The notes beneath the pieces are model-generated. The model saw only the letters and a program-made list of their open reading frames with translations, searched no databases and was not told the DNA's origin. Shown here piece by piece: positions 1 through 8,409 of a stretch of DNA of 64,000 nt (positions within the stretch are counted from its first letter, which is position 1; each line of letters begins with the position of its first letter). The position numbers and the translations under genes were made by a program. Origin of the DNA: Blastococcus saxobsidens (GTDB taxonomy: Bacteria > Actinomycetota > Actinomycetes > Mycobacteriales > Geodermatophilaceae); assembly GCF_010682065.1 (NCBI RefSeq), contig NZ_JAAGWG010000004.1:62001-126000 (forward strand). The letters are read 5' to 3'.

Positions 1-39
1 GGGCGCTGCTCCCCCGCTGAGCGGACGGCCGGGTGCGCC

Positions 40-2586
40 TCAGTCCTGGGGGTGCAGGCGCATCGCGACGATGGCGACGTCGTCCTGCAGACCCTCGGGG
101 CGCAGCCGCTCCAGCAGCGCGTCGCACAGCTCCGGCAACGGCATGCCGCCCAGTTCCGCGAACGCCGCGATGAGCCGCGCGGTGCCCTCGTCGAGCGAGA
201 GGTCGCGGCCCTCCACCAGTCCGTCGGTGTAGAGCAGCACGGTGCTGCCGCGGGCCACCGTCGTCTCGGTCTCGGTGCGCCGGGCCGCCGCGTCCACACC
301 GAGCATCAGCTGCGCGCGGTCGCCGGCCAGCGCCTCGATCCGGCCGTCGGGGTGGAGCACCAGCGGCGGCGGGTGACCGGCGTTGGACCAGCGCAGCCGG
401 GTGAGGCCGGCGGCCCGCTCCTCGGCGGTCTGCTCGACGCGCACGAGGGCGGCCGTGGCCAGGGTCCCCACCTGGAGGCCCTGCATCGCGGCGTCGAGGT
501 CGGTCAGCACCGCGGCCGGGCCGATGCCGTCCCGGAAGCCGATGCCGCGCAGCATGCCGCGCAGCTGACCCATGGCCGCGGCGGCCTCGGTGTCGTGCCC
601 CACGACGTCGCCGATGACGAGCATGGTGGCACCCGAGGGCTGCACCCAGGCGTCGTACCAGTCCCCGCCGACCTCGGCGACCGCCATCGCCGGGTGGTAG
701 CGGACCACGATCTCGGAGGAGGCCGGCTGCGGCGGTGCGGTGAGCATGCCGCGCTGCAGGCCCTCGGCCAACCGGCGCTGCTGCTGGTACAGCCGCGCGT
801 TGTCCAGCGCCAGCGCCATCCGGCCGGCCACGTCCTGCACGGTCGCCGTGTCGTCGCCGTCGGGCACGGGGCGGTCGGCCGACCGGTACACGCTGAGGGC
901 GCCGAGCGTCCGGCCACGGGCCGACATCGCCGTGGTCACCGCCGACTGCGGCGCCAGAGCCCAGAAGGCATCGCGCACCTCGCCGGCCGGGAGCGTCTGC
1001 CCGACCGTGGCGGCGATGTCGGGCACCACGAGCGCCTGCCCGGACGCCAGCGCCCGCATGATCGGCGCGTCCGGCTGCAGCGCGGCCAGCCGGGAGGCCG
1101 CGTAGCGGGCGACGAGCTCCTCCTGCTGCGGGTCCCGGTGCGAGGTCGCCACGTCGCGCATCCGGCCCTCCTCGTCGACCAAGGTGAGGATCGCCCAGTC
1201 GCCGAGCCCGGGGACCAGTAGCCGGGCCACCCGGCGGAGCGCGGCCTCCTCGTCCTCCCGGGTGGCCAGCTGGGCGGACATGGCGGTGGTGGTGTGGGCG
1301 ACGAGGGCGAGCCGGGACGCACCACGCCGGGCCTGCTCCTCCGCCGCCCGCCGTTCGGTCACGTCCAGGAACGACACCGAGAGGCCGTCGGGGGTGGGCC
1401 AGGCCCGGACCTCGAACCAGGCGTCCAGGGGCGCCGGGTAGTACGCCTCGAACATCTGCTCGCGGCCGGTCGTCGCCGCTCCCCGGTAGTGCCGTTCGAA
1501 GTCGCTGCCCACGGCCGCCGGGAAGAGGTCCCAGACGACGCCGCCGAGCAGATCCTCCCGGGAGGCGCCCAGCACCCGTTCGGCCTCGGTGTTGACGTAG
1601 GTGAAGCGCCAGTCCCGGTCGAGGGAGAAGAAGGAGGCCTTCATCGCCTCCAGCAGCCGGGCGATGCGGACGTCCTCCTGCCGCTGCGGGGTGGTGTCGT
1701 AGCCGGCGCCGAGCAGGCGCACCGGGGTGCCCCGGTCGTCGGCGACGGCGCGCCCGCTGCCCCGGACCCAGCGGGTGTCCCCGGAGGGCAGGACGACGCG
1801 GAACTCCGCGTCGTAGGCGCCGACGGTGTCGATAGCCGCCTGCAGCGCCTCCAGGGTGCGGTCGCGGTCGTCGGGGTGCACCCGGGCGGCGAACGCGTCG
1901 ATGGTCTCGTCGAACCCGGCGCGGTCGTAGCCGAAGAGGGCGAGCAGCCGGTCGTCCCACAGCAGCCGGCCGGTGACCAGGTTCCAGTCGAAGCTGCCGA
2001 TGCCGGCGGCGTCGATGGCGAGCTCGAAGCGCAGCCGGTGCGCCTCGTACTCGGCGGTGACCGCCATGAGCTGGAGCTCGGTGCCGACCGAGTCGGCGAG
2101 CTGGCGGAGCAGGGCGATGTCCCGTTCGGTCCAGTCCCGCGCCTCGGCCCCGTAGACGCACAGCGCGCCGAGCACCTCGCCCTCGGACGCCATCAGCGGG
2201 ACCCCCAGGTAGGAGCCGATCTCCCCGGAGCGGACGGGGGCGCGCTCGGACACGCGGGGATCGCGGGCCGCGTCCCGGACCACGAGCGGACCGCCACCGG
2301 CCACGGCCACCGCGCACAGCGAGTCGGCCAGCGGGAGCCGGGCGCCGATGCCACCCGGTGGCAGACCGGTGCCCGCCACAGCCGTCTGGGCCTCGCCGAC
2401 GAGGGACACCTGCGCGATGTCGCAGCCGAGCAGTCGGGTGGTCAGGTCGGTGAGCCGCTGGAGGCTCCGGGAGCCGAGGGCCTCGGGAACCAGCCGGCGC
2501 ACGAGCTCCGTGCGGGCAGGGTCCGGCCGCGTCCCGGCGTCCACGACTCCGGCGGACTGCCCCGGGGATCCCTCGGCGGCGGTCAC
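40..2586 (-). CDS. GAF-PAS-PAS-GAF-SpoIIE (PP2C) sensor phosphatase
   Basis: A soluble 848-residue signalling protein. Rough domain order: GAF (40-175), PAS (190-300), PAS (310-425), GAF (445-600) and a C-terminal SpoIIE/RsbU-type PP2C phosphatase (640-845). The phosphatase shows VGGDWYDAW, GDVVGHD, LLYTDGLVEG and QDDVAIVAM, the metal-binding aspartate motifs of the family. Proteins of this kind dephosphorylate anti-anti-sigma factors in partner-switching pathways in response to light, redox or ligands sensed by PAS/GAF. The GTG start is chosen because GGAAGG lies about 8 nt upstream and the first GAF begins soon after; the open frame continues upstream but its composition there is not coding-like. 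No STAS target is adjacent; an RsbW-like ATPase lies at 7.9 kb. The sensed signal cannot be read from sequence. Confidence 0.9.
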   Translation of the reverse strand: MTAAEGSPGQSAGVVDAGTRPDPARTELVRRLVPEALGSRSLQRLTDLTTRLLGCDIAQVSLVGEAQTAVAGTGLPPGGIGARLPLADSLCAVAVAGGGPLVVRDAARDPRVSERAPVRSGEIGSYLGVPLMASEGEVLGALCVYGAEARDWTERDIALLRQLADSVGTELQLMAVTAEYEAHRLRFELAIDAAGIGSFDWNLVTGRLLWDDRLLALFGYDRAGFDETIDAFAARVHPDDRDRTLEALQAAIDTVGAYDAEFRVVLPSGDTRWVRGSGRAVADDRGTPVRLLGAGYDTTPQRQEDVRIARLLEAMKASFFSLDRDWRFTYVNTEAERVLGASREDLLGGVVWDLFPAAVGSDFERHYRGAATTGREQMFEAYYPAPLDAWFEVRAWPTPDGLSVSFLDVTERRAAEEQARRGASRLALVAHTTTAMSAQLATREDEEAALRRVARLLVPGLGDWAILTLVDEEGRMRDVATSHRDPQQEELVARYAASRLAALQPDAPIMRALASGQALVVPDIAATVGQTLPAGEVRDAFWALAPQSAVTTAMSARGRTLGALSVYRSADRPVPDGDDTATVQDVAGRMALALDNARLYQQQRRLAEGLQRGMLTAPPQPASSEIVVRYHPAMAVAEVGGDWYDAWVQPSGATMLVIGDVVGHDTEAAAAMGQLRGMLRGIGFRDGIGPAAVLTDLDAAMQGLQVGTLATAALVRVEQTAEERAAGLTRLRWSNAGHPPPLVLHPDGRIEALAGDRAQLMLGVDAAARRTETETTVARGSTVLLYTDGLVEGRDLSLDEGTARLIAAFAELGGMPLPELCDALLERLRPEGLQDDVAIVAMRLHPQD

Positions 2587-3695
2587 GACGGTTCCTTCCC
2601 CAGAGATCCGCAGTGGCGGACACGGCTGTTCCGGTCCGGCCACGGTCGGTACACAGGGTGTCACACCGGTCGGCCGATCGCTCGGGCCGCGGGAACGGGT
2701 GGGGCAGGAGACCGGTGCGGGGCGACGAGGCCCCGGAGCCGGGGCGGGCGCCCTCGGCGGCCGGGACCGGTGCCGGTCCCGGCCGTCGTCGGCGGGCGCC
2801 CGCCGCTCGGCGGCGGTGGCGGACGGGGGACCGTCCGCCGGCGCGGGTCCTCGGGAGCCGGCGACGCCGTCGCGACCGCCGACCGGAGCGCCGGGCGGGG
2901 ATGTCGCTCGCCGGTCCGTCGTCGTCCACCTCGCGCCGGCCAGGCACTGACGGTCAGAGACCCGGGTCGCGAGGGTTTCGCGCCCGCCGGGCACCGGCAG
3001 GACCTGTCGTCCACCGCGACGGTTCCGGTACCGGCAGTCCACGCCGCCGGCGATCCGTGCCTCCCTGGAGGGTCCGCGCGCTGTCTTGGAGTGCGACAGC
3101 CGTGCGGGAGGACGAGGCCGGATACGACGAGCGGAGAGGTCTGCGGGTACTGCGGAAGAGCACCGTCGGGGTGGGCTGGGCGTGGCCGACGGGGGTCGGC
3201 CGGGAGGGAGGACGGGGTCGGGACCGAGACGACGATCCACGGTCACCCGGGGAAGAGGGCGACCGGTCGCGGCGTGCTCGACGGAGTGCGGTGGACGGCG
3301 TCCACGGCCGGCTGCCGTGGTCGCGCTCGGTGCGTCACCCTGGCGCTGGCGGCGCCGGGTGGGGGTGCGACGAAGGTGCCCGCGCGGAGAACGGTCCGGC
3401 TGGGGAGCCGTTCGCGGGCCCGGTTCGTCGCGGGGGTGGAGGAGAACCCCTGGCGGTGACCGGGGGCGGGTCGCCCCGCGCCCGGGTGCCACCGGAGCCC
3501 CGGGGGGCTCGCGGTGCGGGCACCGCGGGACCCCGGGTCATCGGACCGGAGGAGCGGACCGGGAGGGACGGCGGCGTGGACCGCGCCCCGAACCGACCCG
3601 AGGACGGCCAGTCCCGCGGTGGACGCCAGCCGACGCGTGGCTGCGACCCTGCCGTGGGTTCCGTGGAACTCGGGTGGGTGGGGCGGTCGGTCGCG
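2587..3695. other. 1.1 kb region without a recognisable gene
   Basis: Between the phosphatase start and the 3' end of the repeat protein I see no open frame with plausible protein composition. All long frames here are Arg/Pro/Gly-rich shadows caused by high GC. Part of it must hold the phosphatase promoter. Nothing else was identified: no tRNA, no clear hairpin, no repeat. It is unusually long for this gene-dense window and may be decayed coding DNA. Confidence 0.5.
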
Positions 3696-4366
3696 TCAGA
3701 TGCGGCCGTACCGGTCCGCGTCCCCGGCGACGACGCCGGTTCCGCGGGAAGGAGCGCCGAGGCGGGGGAAGTCGCCACGGGCTGGATCGAGGGGGTGCTG
3801 GGCAGCTCGCGCAGCACCACGGGCGGGTCGAGGTGGCGGCGGACCGGCGGGTTCACCGCTGCAGCGGCCGTCGGACCCCAGGCGAGGTACTCGCCCCGGT
3901 TCCCGGCGCCCCACAGGGCGACCCGGCGGTGCAGGTCCCGCAGCGCGCTCCGGCGCGAGGGCCGGGCGGGAGGAGCCCCCGGGGCCGACGGCGCGGTGGT
4001 GTGCGCGCCCCCGCGCCAGGCCAGGTGCTCGCCCTGCTCACCGGCGCCCCAGAGCGCGGCCCGGCGGGCGAGACCGCTGAGGCCGCCGAGCGGCCGGCGC
4101 ACGCGGTCGGGGACCACCACGACGCGGGGGACCGGCGCGGCCGGCGCACGCAGCGCCCGGGCCATCGGCGCGGGCTGGACCGACCGCAGCGGGCCGGGCC
4201 GGCCGGCGGAGCGGTGCAGCGCCGGGCGGTGCCGGGGCCGGTCGCCGTCGGCGCGGTCCAGGACGTCGATCAGCCCCGCCAGCGTGCCGGCCGCCACGGC
4301 GCGGCCGCCCGGCTCGGAGGACACGTGAGCCGAGGCCGGCCGGGGGGCCCGCGTGGTGCTGCTCAT
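3696..4366 (-). CDS. Small protein with two ALWGAG..GE.LAW repeats, probably frameshifted
   Basis: No known family recognised. The ATG at 4366 has AGGAGG 5 nt upstream. Two similar segments, about residues 98-117 and 145-163, share the pattern LxRRxALWGAGxxGExLAW. They differ mostly at third codon positions, which argues for a real, selected protein. Coding-like codon use runs in the start frame to about 3771-3780, then moves to the -1 frame, which keeps high third-position GC and ends GDADRYGRI-stop at 3696. Staying in the start frame instead gives 343 residues ending at 3335, with a Pro/Ser/Arg-rich tail rich in rare codons. I read this as loss of one base (mutation or sequencing error). 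Programmed frameshifting is less likely. Function unknown; no signal peptide or membrane segment. Confidence 0.6.
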
Positions 4367-4428
4367 GTCGCCTCCTGACGTCATGTCCGCGGCCGGGGAA
4401 GGTGCCGCGGACAAGGAGAAAACTAGGG

Positions 4429-4453
4429 AACGCGGACGCCGCGGACCCGTTCC
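4429..4453 (-). promoter_or_regulatory. ECF-type promoter-like GGAAC-N16-CGTT
   Basis: On the minus strand GGAAC (4453-4449), 16 nt, then CGTT (4432-4429), about 63 nt before the ATG of the repeat protein at 4366. This matches the general form of extracytoplasmic-function sigma promoters. It sits in a 324-bp gap (4367-4690) that otherwise holds only the leader regions of two divergent genes. The motif is also partly an inverted repeat, so chance cannot be excluded. Confidence 0.35.
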
Positions 4454-4690
4454 TCGGACCCGCCTCCGGAACCGCGTGACCGAACCGTTGCGGGGCCGTT
4501 CCGGACCGGTCGGTCACCCCCTCCCCGGGCCGTGCCCTTGTCGACAAGCACCCGGGTCCTGAGCGTGGAACCCCGCTCGCGGTGCGACGGTCACGTCCGG
4601 GGCGGCCCGGCGCGCCCGGCGTGTCGGGCGTCGCACCCGATCGGTGGACGCCGAATTGCTGCCCGCCCGGCGCCCTCGCAGACTCGGCCG

Positions 4691-6064
4691 GTGAGCGATC
4701 CCGGAACGGCCACCGACCACGACCTGCCCGGGAACGACGAGACCCGCCTCCGCCGCGCGATCAGCGGGAAACTTCTGTTCCTCTTCATCCTGGGCGACGT
4801 CCTCGGCGCCGGTGTCTACGCACTGGTCGGGGAGATCGCCGGCGAGGTCGGTGGCGCGGTGTGGCTGCCGATGGTGGTCGCCCTCGTGCTGGCGATGCTC
4901 ACCGCGGCGTCCTTCGCCGAGCTCGTGACCAAGTACCCCAAGGCCGGGGGCTCCGCCGTCTTCGCCCAGCGCGCCTTCCGGAGCCCGCTGATCTCCTTCC
5001 TCGTCGGCTACTGCATGCTCGCCGCCGGCGTCACCAGCGCCGCCGGGCTGTCACTGGCCTTCGGCGGCGACTACCTCGGCGTCTTCCTGGACGTGCCTGC
5101 CGTCCCTGCGGCGATCGTCTTCCTGGTGCTGGTGGCACTGCTGAACGCGCGCGGCATCAAGGAATCAGTGCGGGCGAACGTGGTCATGACCGTCGTCGAG
5201 GTGTCCGGTCTGGTGCTCGTCGTCATCCTGGGCGCACTGGTCCTGGGCCGGGGGGACGGCGATCCGGGGCGAGTGACGGAGTTCCCGGAAGGCGTCTCGG
5301 TGACCTCCGGCGTCCTCGCCGCCGCTCTGCTGGCCTACTACTCCTTCGTCGGGTTCGAGGTCTCCGCGAACGTCGCCGAGGAGGTGCGCGACGTCCGCCG
5401 CGTCTACCCCCGGGCGCTGTTCGGCGCCCTGCTCGTCGCCGGCGTGGTCTACCTGTTGGTGGGCCTGGCCGCCTCGATCGTCCTGCCGGCCGGGGATCTG
5501 GCCGGCTCGTCGGGGCCCCTGCTCGAGGTCGTCCGGGCTGCCGACGTGGGCGTGCCCGACGAGCTGTTCAGCGCGGTCGCGCTGATCGCCGTCGCGAACG
5601 GGGCCCTGCTCACGATGATCATGGCCAGCCGGCTGGTGTTCGGGATGGCAGAGCAGGGCCTGCTCCCCCGCCCGCTCGGCCGGGTGCTGCCCGGCCGCCG
5701 GACGCCGTGGGTCGCGATCGTCGTCACCACCGTGGTGGCGATCGCGCTGACGCTCACCGGTGACCTCGGCGAGCTGGCCAACACCGTCGTCCTGCTGCTG
5801 CTCATCGTCTTCCTCAGCACGAACATCGCCGTCCTGGTGCTGCGCTCGGACCGGGTCGAGGCCGACCACTTCAGGGTGGGGGCCGTCATCCCGGTGCTCG
5901 CCATCGGGTCCTGCCTCCTGCTGCTCTGGCAGCAGGAGGCAGGCACCTGGCTCCGGGCCGGCATCCTGCTGGCCGTCGGGGTCGTCCTGTACCTGCTGGC
6001 CCGGGCGCCCTGGTGGTCCACGCAGGAGGAGCCGGACCCGGAGAGGGCCGGCACCGCAGGCTGA
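4691..6064 (+). CDS. APC family amino acid permease
   Basis: A 457-residue integral membrane protein with about 12 hydrophobic segments. The first segment contains GDVLGAGVYALVGEIAG, the glycine-rich motif typical of the amino acid-polyamine-organocation superfamily. Such proteins take up or exchange amino acids with proton or sodium coupling; the substrate is not predictable here. GTG at 4691 is chosen because the cytoplasmic N-terminus before the first helix is then a normal length of about 30 residues; upstream sequence in the same frame looks non-coding. The C-terminus is a short charged tail (STQEEPDPER). A nucleoside hydrolase follows 21 nt later on the same strand, so the two may be cotranscribed, which would fit nutrient scavenging. 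Confidence 0.88.
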   Translation: MSDPGTATDHDLPGNDETRLRRAISGKLLFLFILGDVLGAGVYALVGEIAGEVGGAVWLPMVVALVLAMLTAASFAELVTKYPKAGGSAVFAQRAFRSPLISFLVGYCMLAAGVTSAAGLSLAFGGDYLGVFLDVPAVPAAIVFLVLVALLNARGIKESVRANVVMTVVEVSGLVLVVILGALVLGRGDGDPGRVTEFPEGVSVTSGVLAAALLAYYSFVGFEVSANVAEEVRDVRRVYPRALFGALLVAGVVYLLVGLAASIVLPAGDLAGSSGPLLEVVRAADVGVPDELFSAVALIAVANGALLTMIMASRLVFGMAEQGLLPRPLGRVLPGRRTPWVAIVVTTVVAIALTLTGDLGELANTVVLLLLIVFLSTNIAVLVLRSDRVEADHFRVGAVIPVLAIGSCLLLLWQQEAGTWLRAGILLAVGVVLYLLARAPWWSTQEEPDPERAGTAG

Positions 6065-6085
6065 CGCGGCTGGCAGGATGCGCCG

Positions 6086-7039
6086 GTGACCGAGCGCATC
6101 CCCCTGGTGATCGACACCGACCCCGGCATCGACGACGCCCTGGCCGTCCTGCTGGCCCTGGCCAGCCCCGAGGTCGACCTGCGACTGGTCACCACCGTGC
6201 ACGGCAACGTGGAGCTCGAGCAGGTCACCGAGAACGCGCTGCGCGTGCTGCACCTCGCCGGCCGGTCCGATGTCCCCGTGGCCGTGGGCGCGCGGGCCTC
6301 GCTCATCCACCCGCAGCCGGAGCGGGCGGGGCACGTGCACGGCGCCGCGGGCCTGGGCGGGGTCGAGCTGCCGCCGTCACCCGCCGGCGTGGACCCGCGT
6401 CCGGCGGTCACCGCGCTCGCGGAGCTGCTGACGGCCTCCCCCACGCCGGTGACGGTCGCGGCGATCGGCCCGCTGACCAACATCGCGCTGCTGCTGGCCG
6501 TCCACCCGGAGGCCGCGGCCCGGATCGGGCGGCTCGTGGTCATGGGCGGGTCCGCGGGGCGCGGCGGCAACGTGACCGCCGCCGCCGAGTTCAACATCTG
6601 GTCCGACCCCGAGGCGGCCCAGGCCGTGTTCGGCGCCGGGCTCCCCACCGTGATGGTCGGCCTGGACGTCACCCTGCCGACCGTGCTCACCACCGACGGC
6701 ATCGACCGGTTCGCGGCCGCCGGACCGGTGGGGCGGACCGCCGCGGCGATCCTGCAGCAGTACGTCGACCACGCGAAGGACGTCTACGGGACGCCGGGCG
6801 TCGTCGTGCACGACGCCCTCGCCCTCACCGAGGCGATCGCCCCCGGCACCCTCGGCACGGTGCGCCGCGACGTCGTCGTCGACACCACGCTGGGCGCCGG
6901 TCGCGGGCAGACGCTGGTCGACCGCCGGTCGGTCTCCGCGTCGGCGACCGCGGTGGAGGTGGCCGAGACCGTCGATCCCGCCTCGGCGGTGGAGTTCCTC
7001 GTGCAGCGGCTGTGCCTGCTGGACGGCGCCCGGGCCTGA
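6086..7039 (+). CDS. Inosine/uridine-preferring nucleoside hydrolase family
   Basis: A 317-residue enzyme that should hydrolyse the N-glycosidic bond of ribonucleosides to base plus ribose in salvage. The N-terminal DTDPGIDDA (residues 10-18) is the calcium-binding signature. Further motifs are AIGPLTNIAL, VVMGGSAGRGGN, EFNIWSDPEAA and VVHDALAL with the late His-Asp pair. Length is normal for the family. Translation starts at GTG 6086. It lies just after the APC permease. The stop codon forms part of a small hairpin shared with the convergent ANTAR gene. Base specificity cannot be assigned. Confidence 0.92.
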   Translation: MTERIPLVIDTDPGIDDALAVLLALASPEVDLRLVTTVHGNVELEQVTENALRVLHLAGRSDVPVAVGARASLIHPQPERAGHVHGAAGLGGVELPPSPAGVDPRPAVTALAELLTASPTPVTVAAIGPLTNIALLLAVHPEAAARIGRLVVMGGSAGRGGNVTAAAEFNIWSDPEAAQAVFGAGLPTVMVGLDVTLPTVLTTDGIDRFAAAGPVGRTAAAILQQYVDHAKDVYGTPGVVVHDALALTEAIAPGTLGTVRRDVVVDTTLGAGRGQTLVDRRSVSASATAVEVAETVDPASAVEFLVQRLCLLDGARA

Positions 7040-7052
7040 CCCCTCGGGTCAG
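7036..7052. terminator. Short hairpin over two convergent stop codons
   Basis: CTGACCC-CTC-GGGTCAG, a perfect 7-bp stem with a 3-nt loop. It contains the TGA of the nucleoside hydrolase and the TGA of the convergent ANTAR gene. It may act as a weak bidirectional terminator; there is no U-tract. Confidence 0.4.
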
Positions 7053-7771
7053 ATCCCCTCCTGCACGCCCTCCACGATGCCGGTGGCGATGTCCCGGAGC
7101 TTGCGGTTGTAGCGCTGCGATGCCTGCCGGAGGGTCTCGAAGGCCTGCTCGGGAGTGCAGTGGCGCTGGGCCATGAGCACGCCCTTGGCCTGCTCGATGA
7201 CCGCCCGCGACTCCATGGCGATCCGCATGTTGCGCGCCTGGTCGGCCAGCTGGGCGTGGGCGTCGGCGTTGGCGATCGCCACCGCGATCGTCTCGGCGAC
7301 CCCGAGCCCTGCGGTCAGCGACCCGGGTCCGGCGAAGGCCGCCGGCTTCGTGGAGTAGACGTTCAGCGCACCGATCGAGGAGCCCTGGTAGGGCAGCGGC
7401 ACCGACAACGAGCTGCGCACCCCCGTCTCGCGGACCCGCGCCATGTAGGCCGGCCAGCGCTCCTCGGTGAGGGTGTCGTCGATCCGCAGCACGACGCCAC
7501 CGCGGCCCGCGTCGATGCAGGGGCCGCTGTCCTCGGCGTACTGCAGCTCGTCGGCGTGCAGCGCCAGGTCGCCGTGGTAGCCGGCGGTGAAGGCCTTGTC
7601 GTCGCGGACGAGCGTGCTCGACACCGCCTCGGCGCCGGGGATCGCGCCGGCCGCGATCATGGTGATCTCACCGAGCACGTCGGTCAGCTCCCGGTCCCCG
7701 AGGGTGACCCGGCTGAGCGCACGCAAGACGTCGTCCACCTGTCCATTGTGCCCGTCCGACCGGCCGGCCAT
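7049..7771 (-). CDS. GAF-ANTAR RNA-binding antiterminator
   Basis: A 240-residue protein with a GAF-type sensor (about 15-165) and a C-terminal ANTAR domain (about 175-232). The ANTAR part reads MESRAVIEQAKGVLMAQR followed by CTPEQAFETLRQASQRYN, including the Ala and aromatic positions typical of the three-helix fold. ANTAR domains bind paired hairpins in nascent RNA and prevent termination, usually as dimers when a signal is sensed. The ATG at 7771 is preceded by a G-rich AAGGGGGG Shine-Dalgarno. It is divergent from the RsbW-like ATPase. The target RNA is not identifiable by eye. Confidence 0.92.
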   Translation of the reverse strand: MAGRSDGHNGQVDDVLRALSRVTLGDRELTDVLGEITMIAAGAIPGAEAVSSTLVRDDKAFTAGYHGDLALHADELQYAEDSGPCIDAGRGGVVLRIDDTLTEERWPAYMARVRETGVRSSLSVPLPYQGSSIGALNVYSTKPAAFAGPGSLTAGLGVAETIAVAIANADAHAQLADQARNMRIAMESRAVIEQAKGVLMAQRHCTPEQAFETLRQASQRYNRKLRDIATGIVEGVQEGI

Positions 7772-7894
7772 CGCCCCCCTTCGCGCGCGCGAGCGCGATC
7801 GGTCAGGATGGACCCGCCGTTACCGGGGCGGGACCGCCCGGCCGGCCCGCCCCCGGGCGGTGCCGGGAACGCCGACCACACGCGAGAGGAAGCG

Positions 7895-8395
7895 ATGGCC
7901 GACGAGCTGGGCCACGACGCGTGGCCGACCGCGCCCGTCCCCTCCGTGCCCGGTGACGTCTGGCACTGGCAGCTGGAGGCCATGCACGTGGTCTCCCGGG
8001 TGCGCTCGGACCTGCGCGCCCGCATCGCCCACCCGTCGGTCTCCTCGGCCTCCACCGAGGACGCCCGCGACGGACTGCTGCTGGTGTTCGAGGAGCTCGC
8101 CTCGAACGCGCTGCGGCACGGCGGCGGTGACGTGCGGGCCCTCGTCGTCGCCGGTCCGGCCGGCTGGCTGCTGGACCTCAGCGACGAGGCCCCGGACAGC
8201 CCACCGGTGCCGGCGGTCGACCGGGATCCCGCACTGGGCGGCATGGGCCTGCACCTGGTCGCCCAGCTCTCGACCGGGTTCGGCTGGGAGAAGCGCCCGG
8301 GTCGCAAGCACGTGTGGGCGCTGCTGCCCACGGGCCGGGAGGCCGCCCAGCCCCTGCGCGGACGGCTCCCGGAGCAGCGCTCCTCCGGGCTCTGA
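7895..8395 (+). CDS. RsbW-like histidine-kinase-fold ATPase (anti-sigma factor type)
   Basis: A 166-residue single-domain GHKL ATPase. The N-box is FEELASNALRHGGG; the G-regions are DLSDEAPD and LGGMGLHLVAQLSTGFGW. Proteins of this kind bind sigma factors or phosphorylate STAS anti-anti-sigma proteins in partner switching, opposed by SpoIIE phosphatases such as the one at the start of the window. The ATG at 7895 has GAGAGGA upstream. The C-terminus has a basic tail. No sigma factor or STAS gene is adjacent, so the partner is unknown. It overlaps nothing and converges with the GTPase pair. Confidence 0.88.
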   Translation: MADELGHDAWPTAPVPSVPGDVWHWQLEAMHVVSRVRSDLRARIAHPSVSSASTEDARDGLLLVFEELASNALRHGGGDVRALVVAGPAGWLLDLSDEAPDSPPVPAVDRDPALGGMGLHLVAQLSTGFGWEKRPGRKHVWALLPTGREAAQPLRGRLPEQRSSGL

Positions 8396-8409
8396 CCCGC
8401 CGCGGGCGG

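Noticed and set aside
2613-4328. Large plus-strand open frame across the early gap
   Set aside because: Arg/Gly/Pro-dominated, no start signal, and antisense to the better-supported repeat protein.
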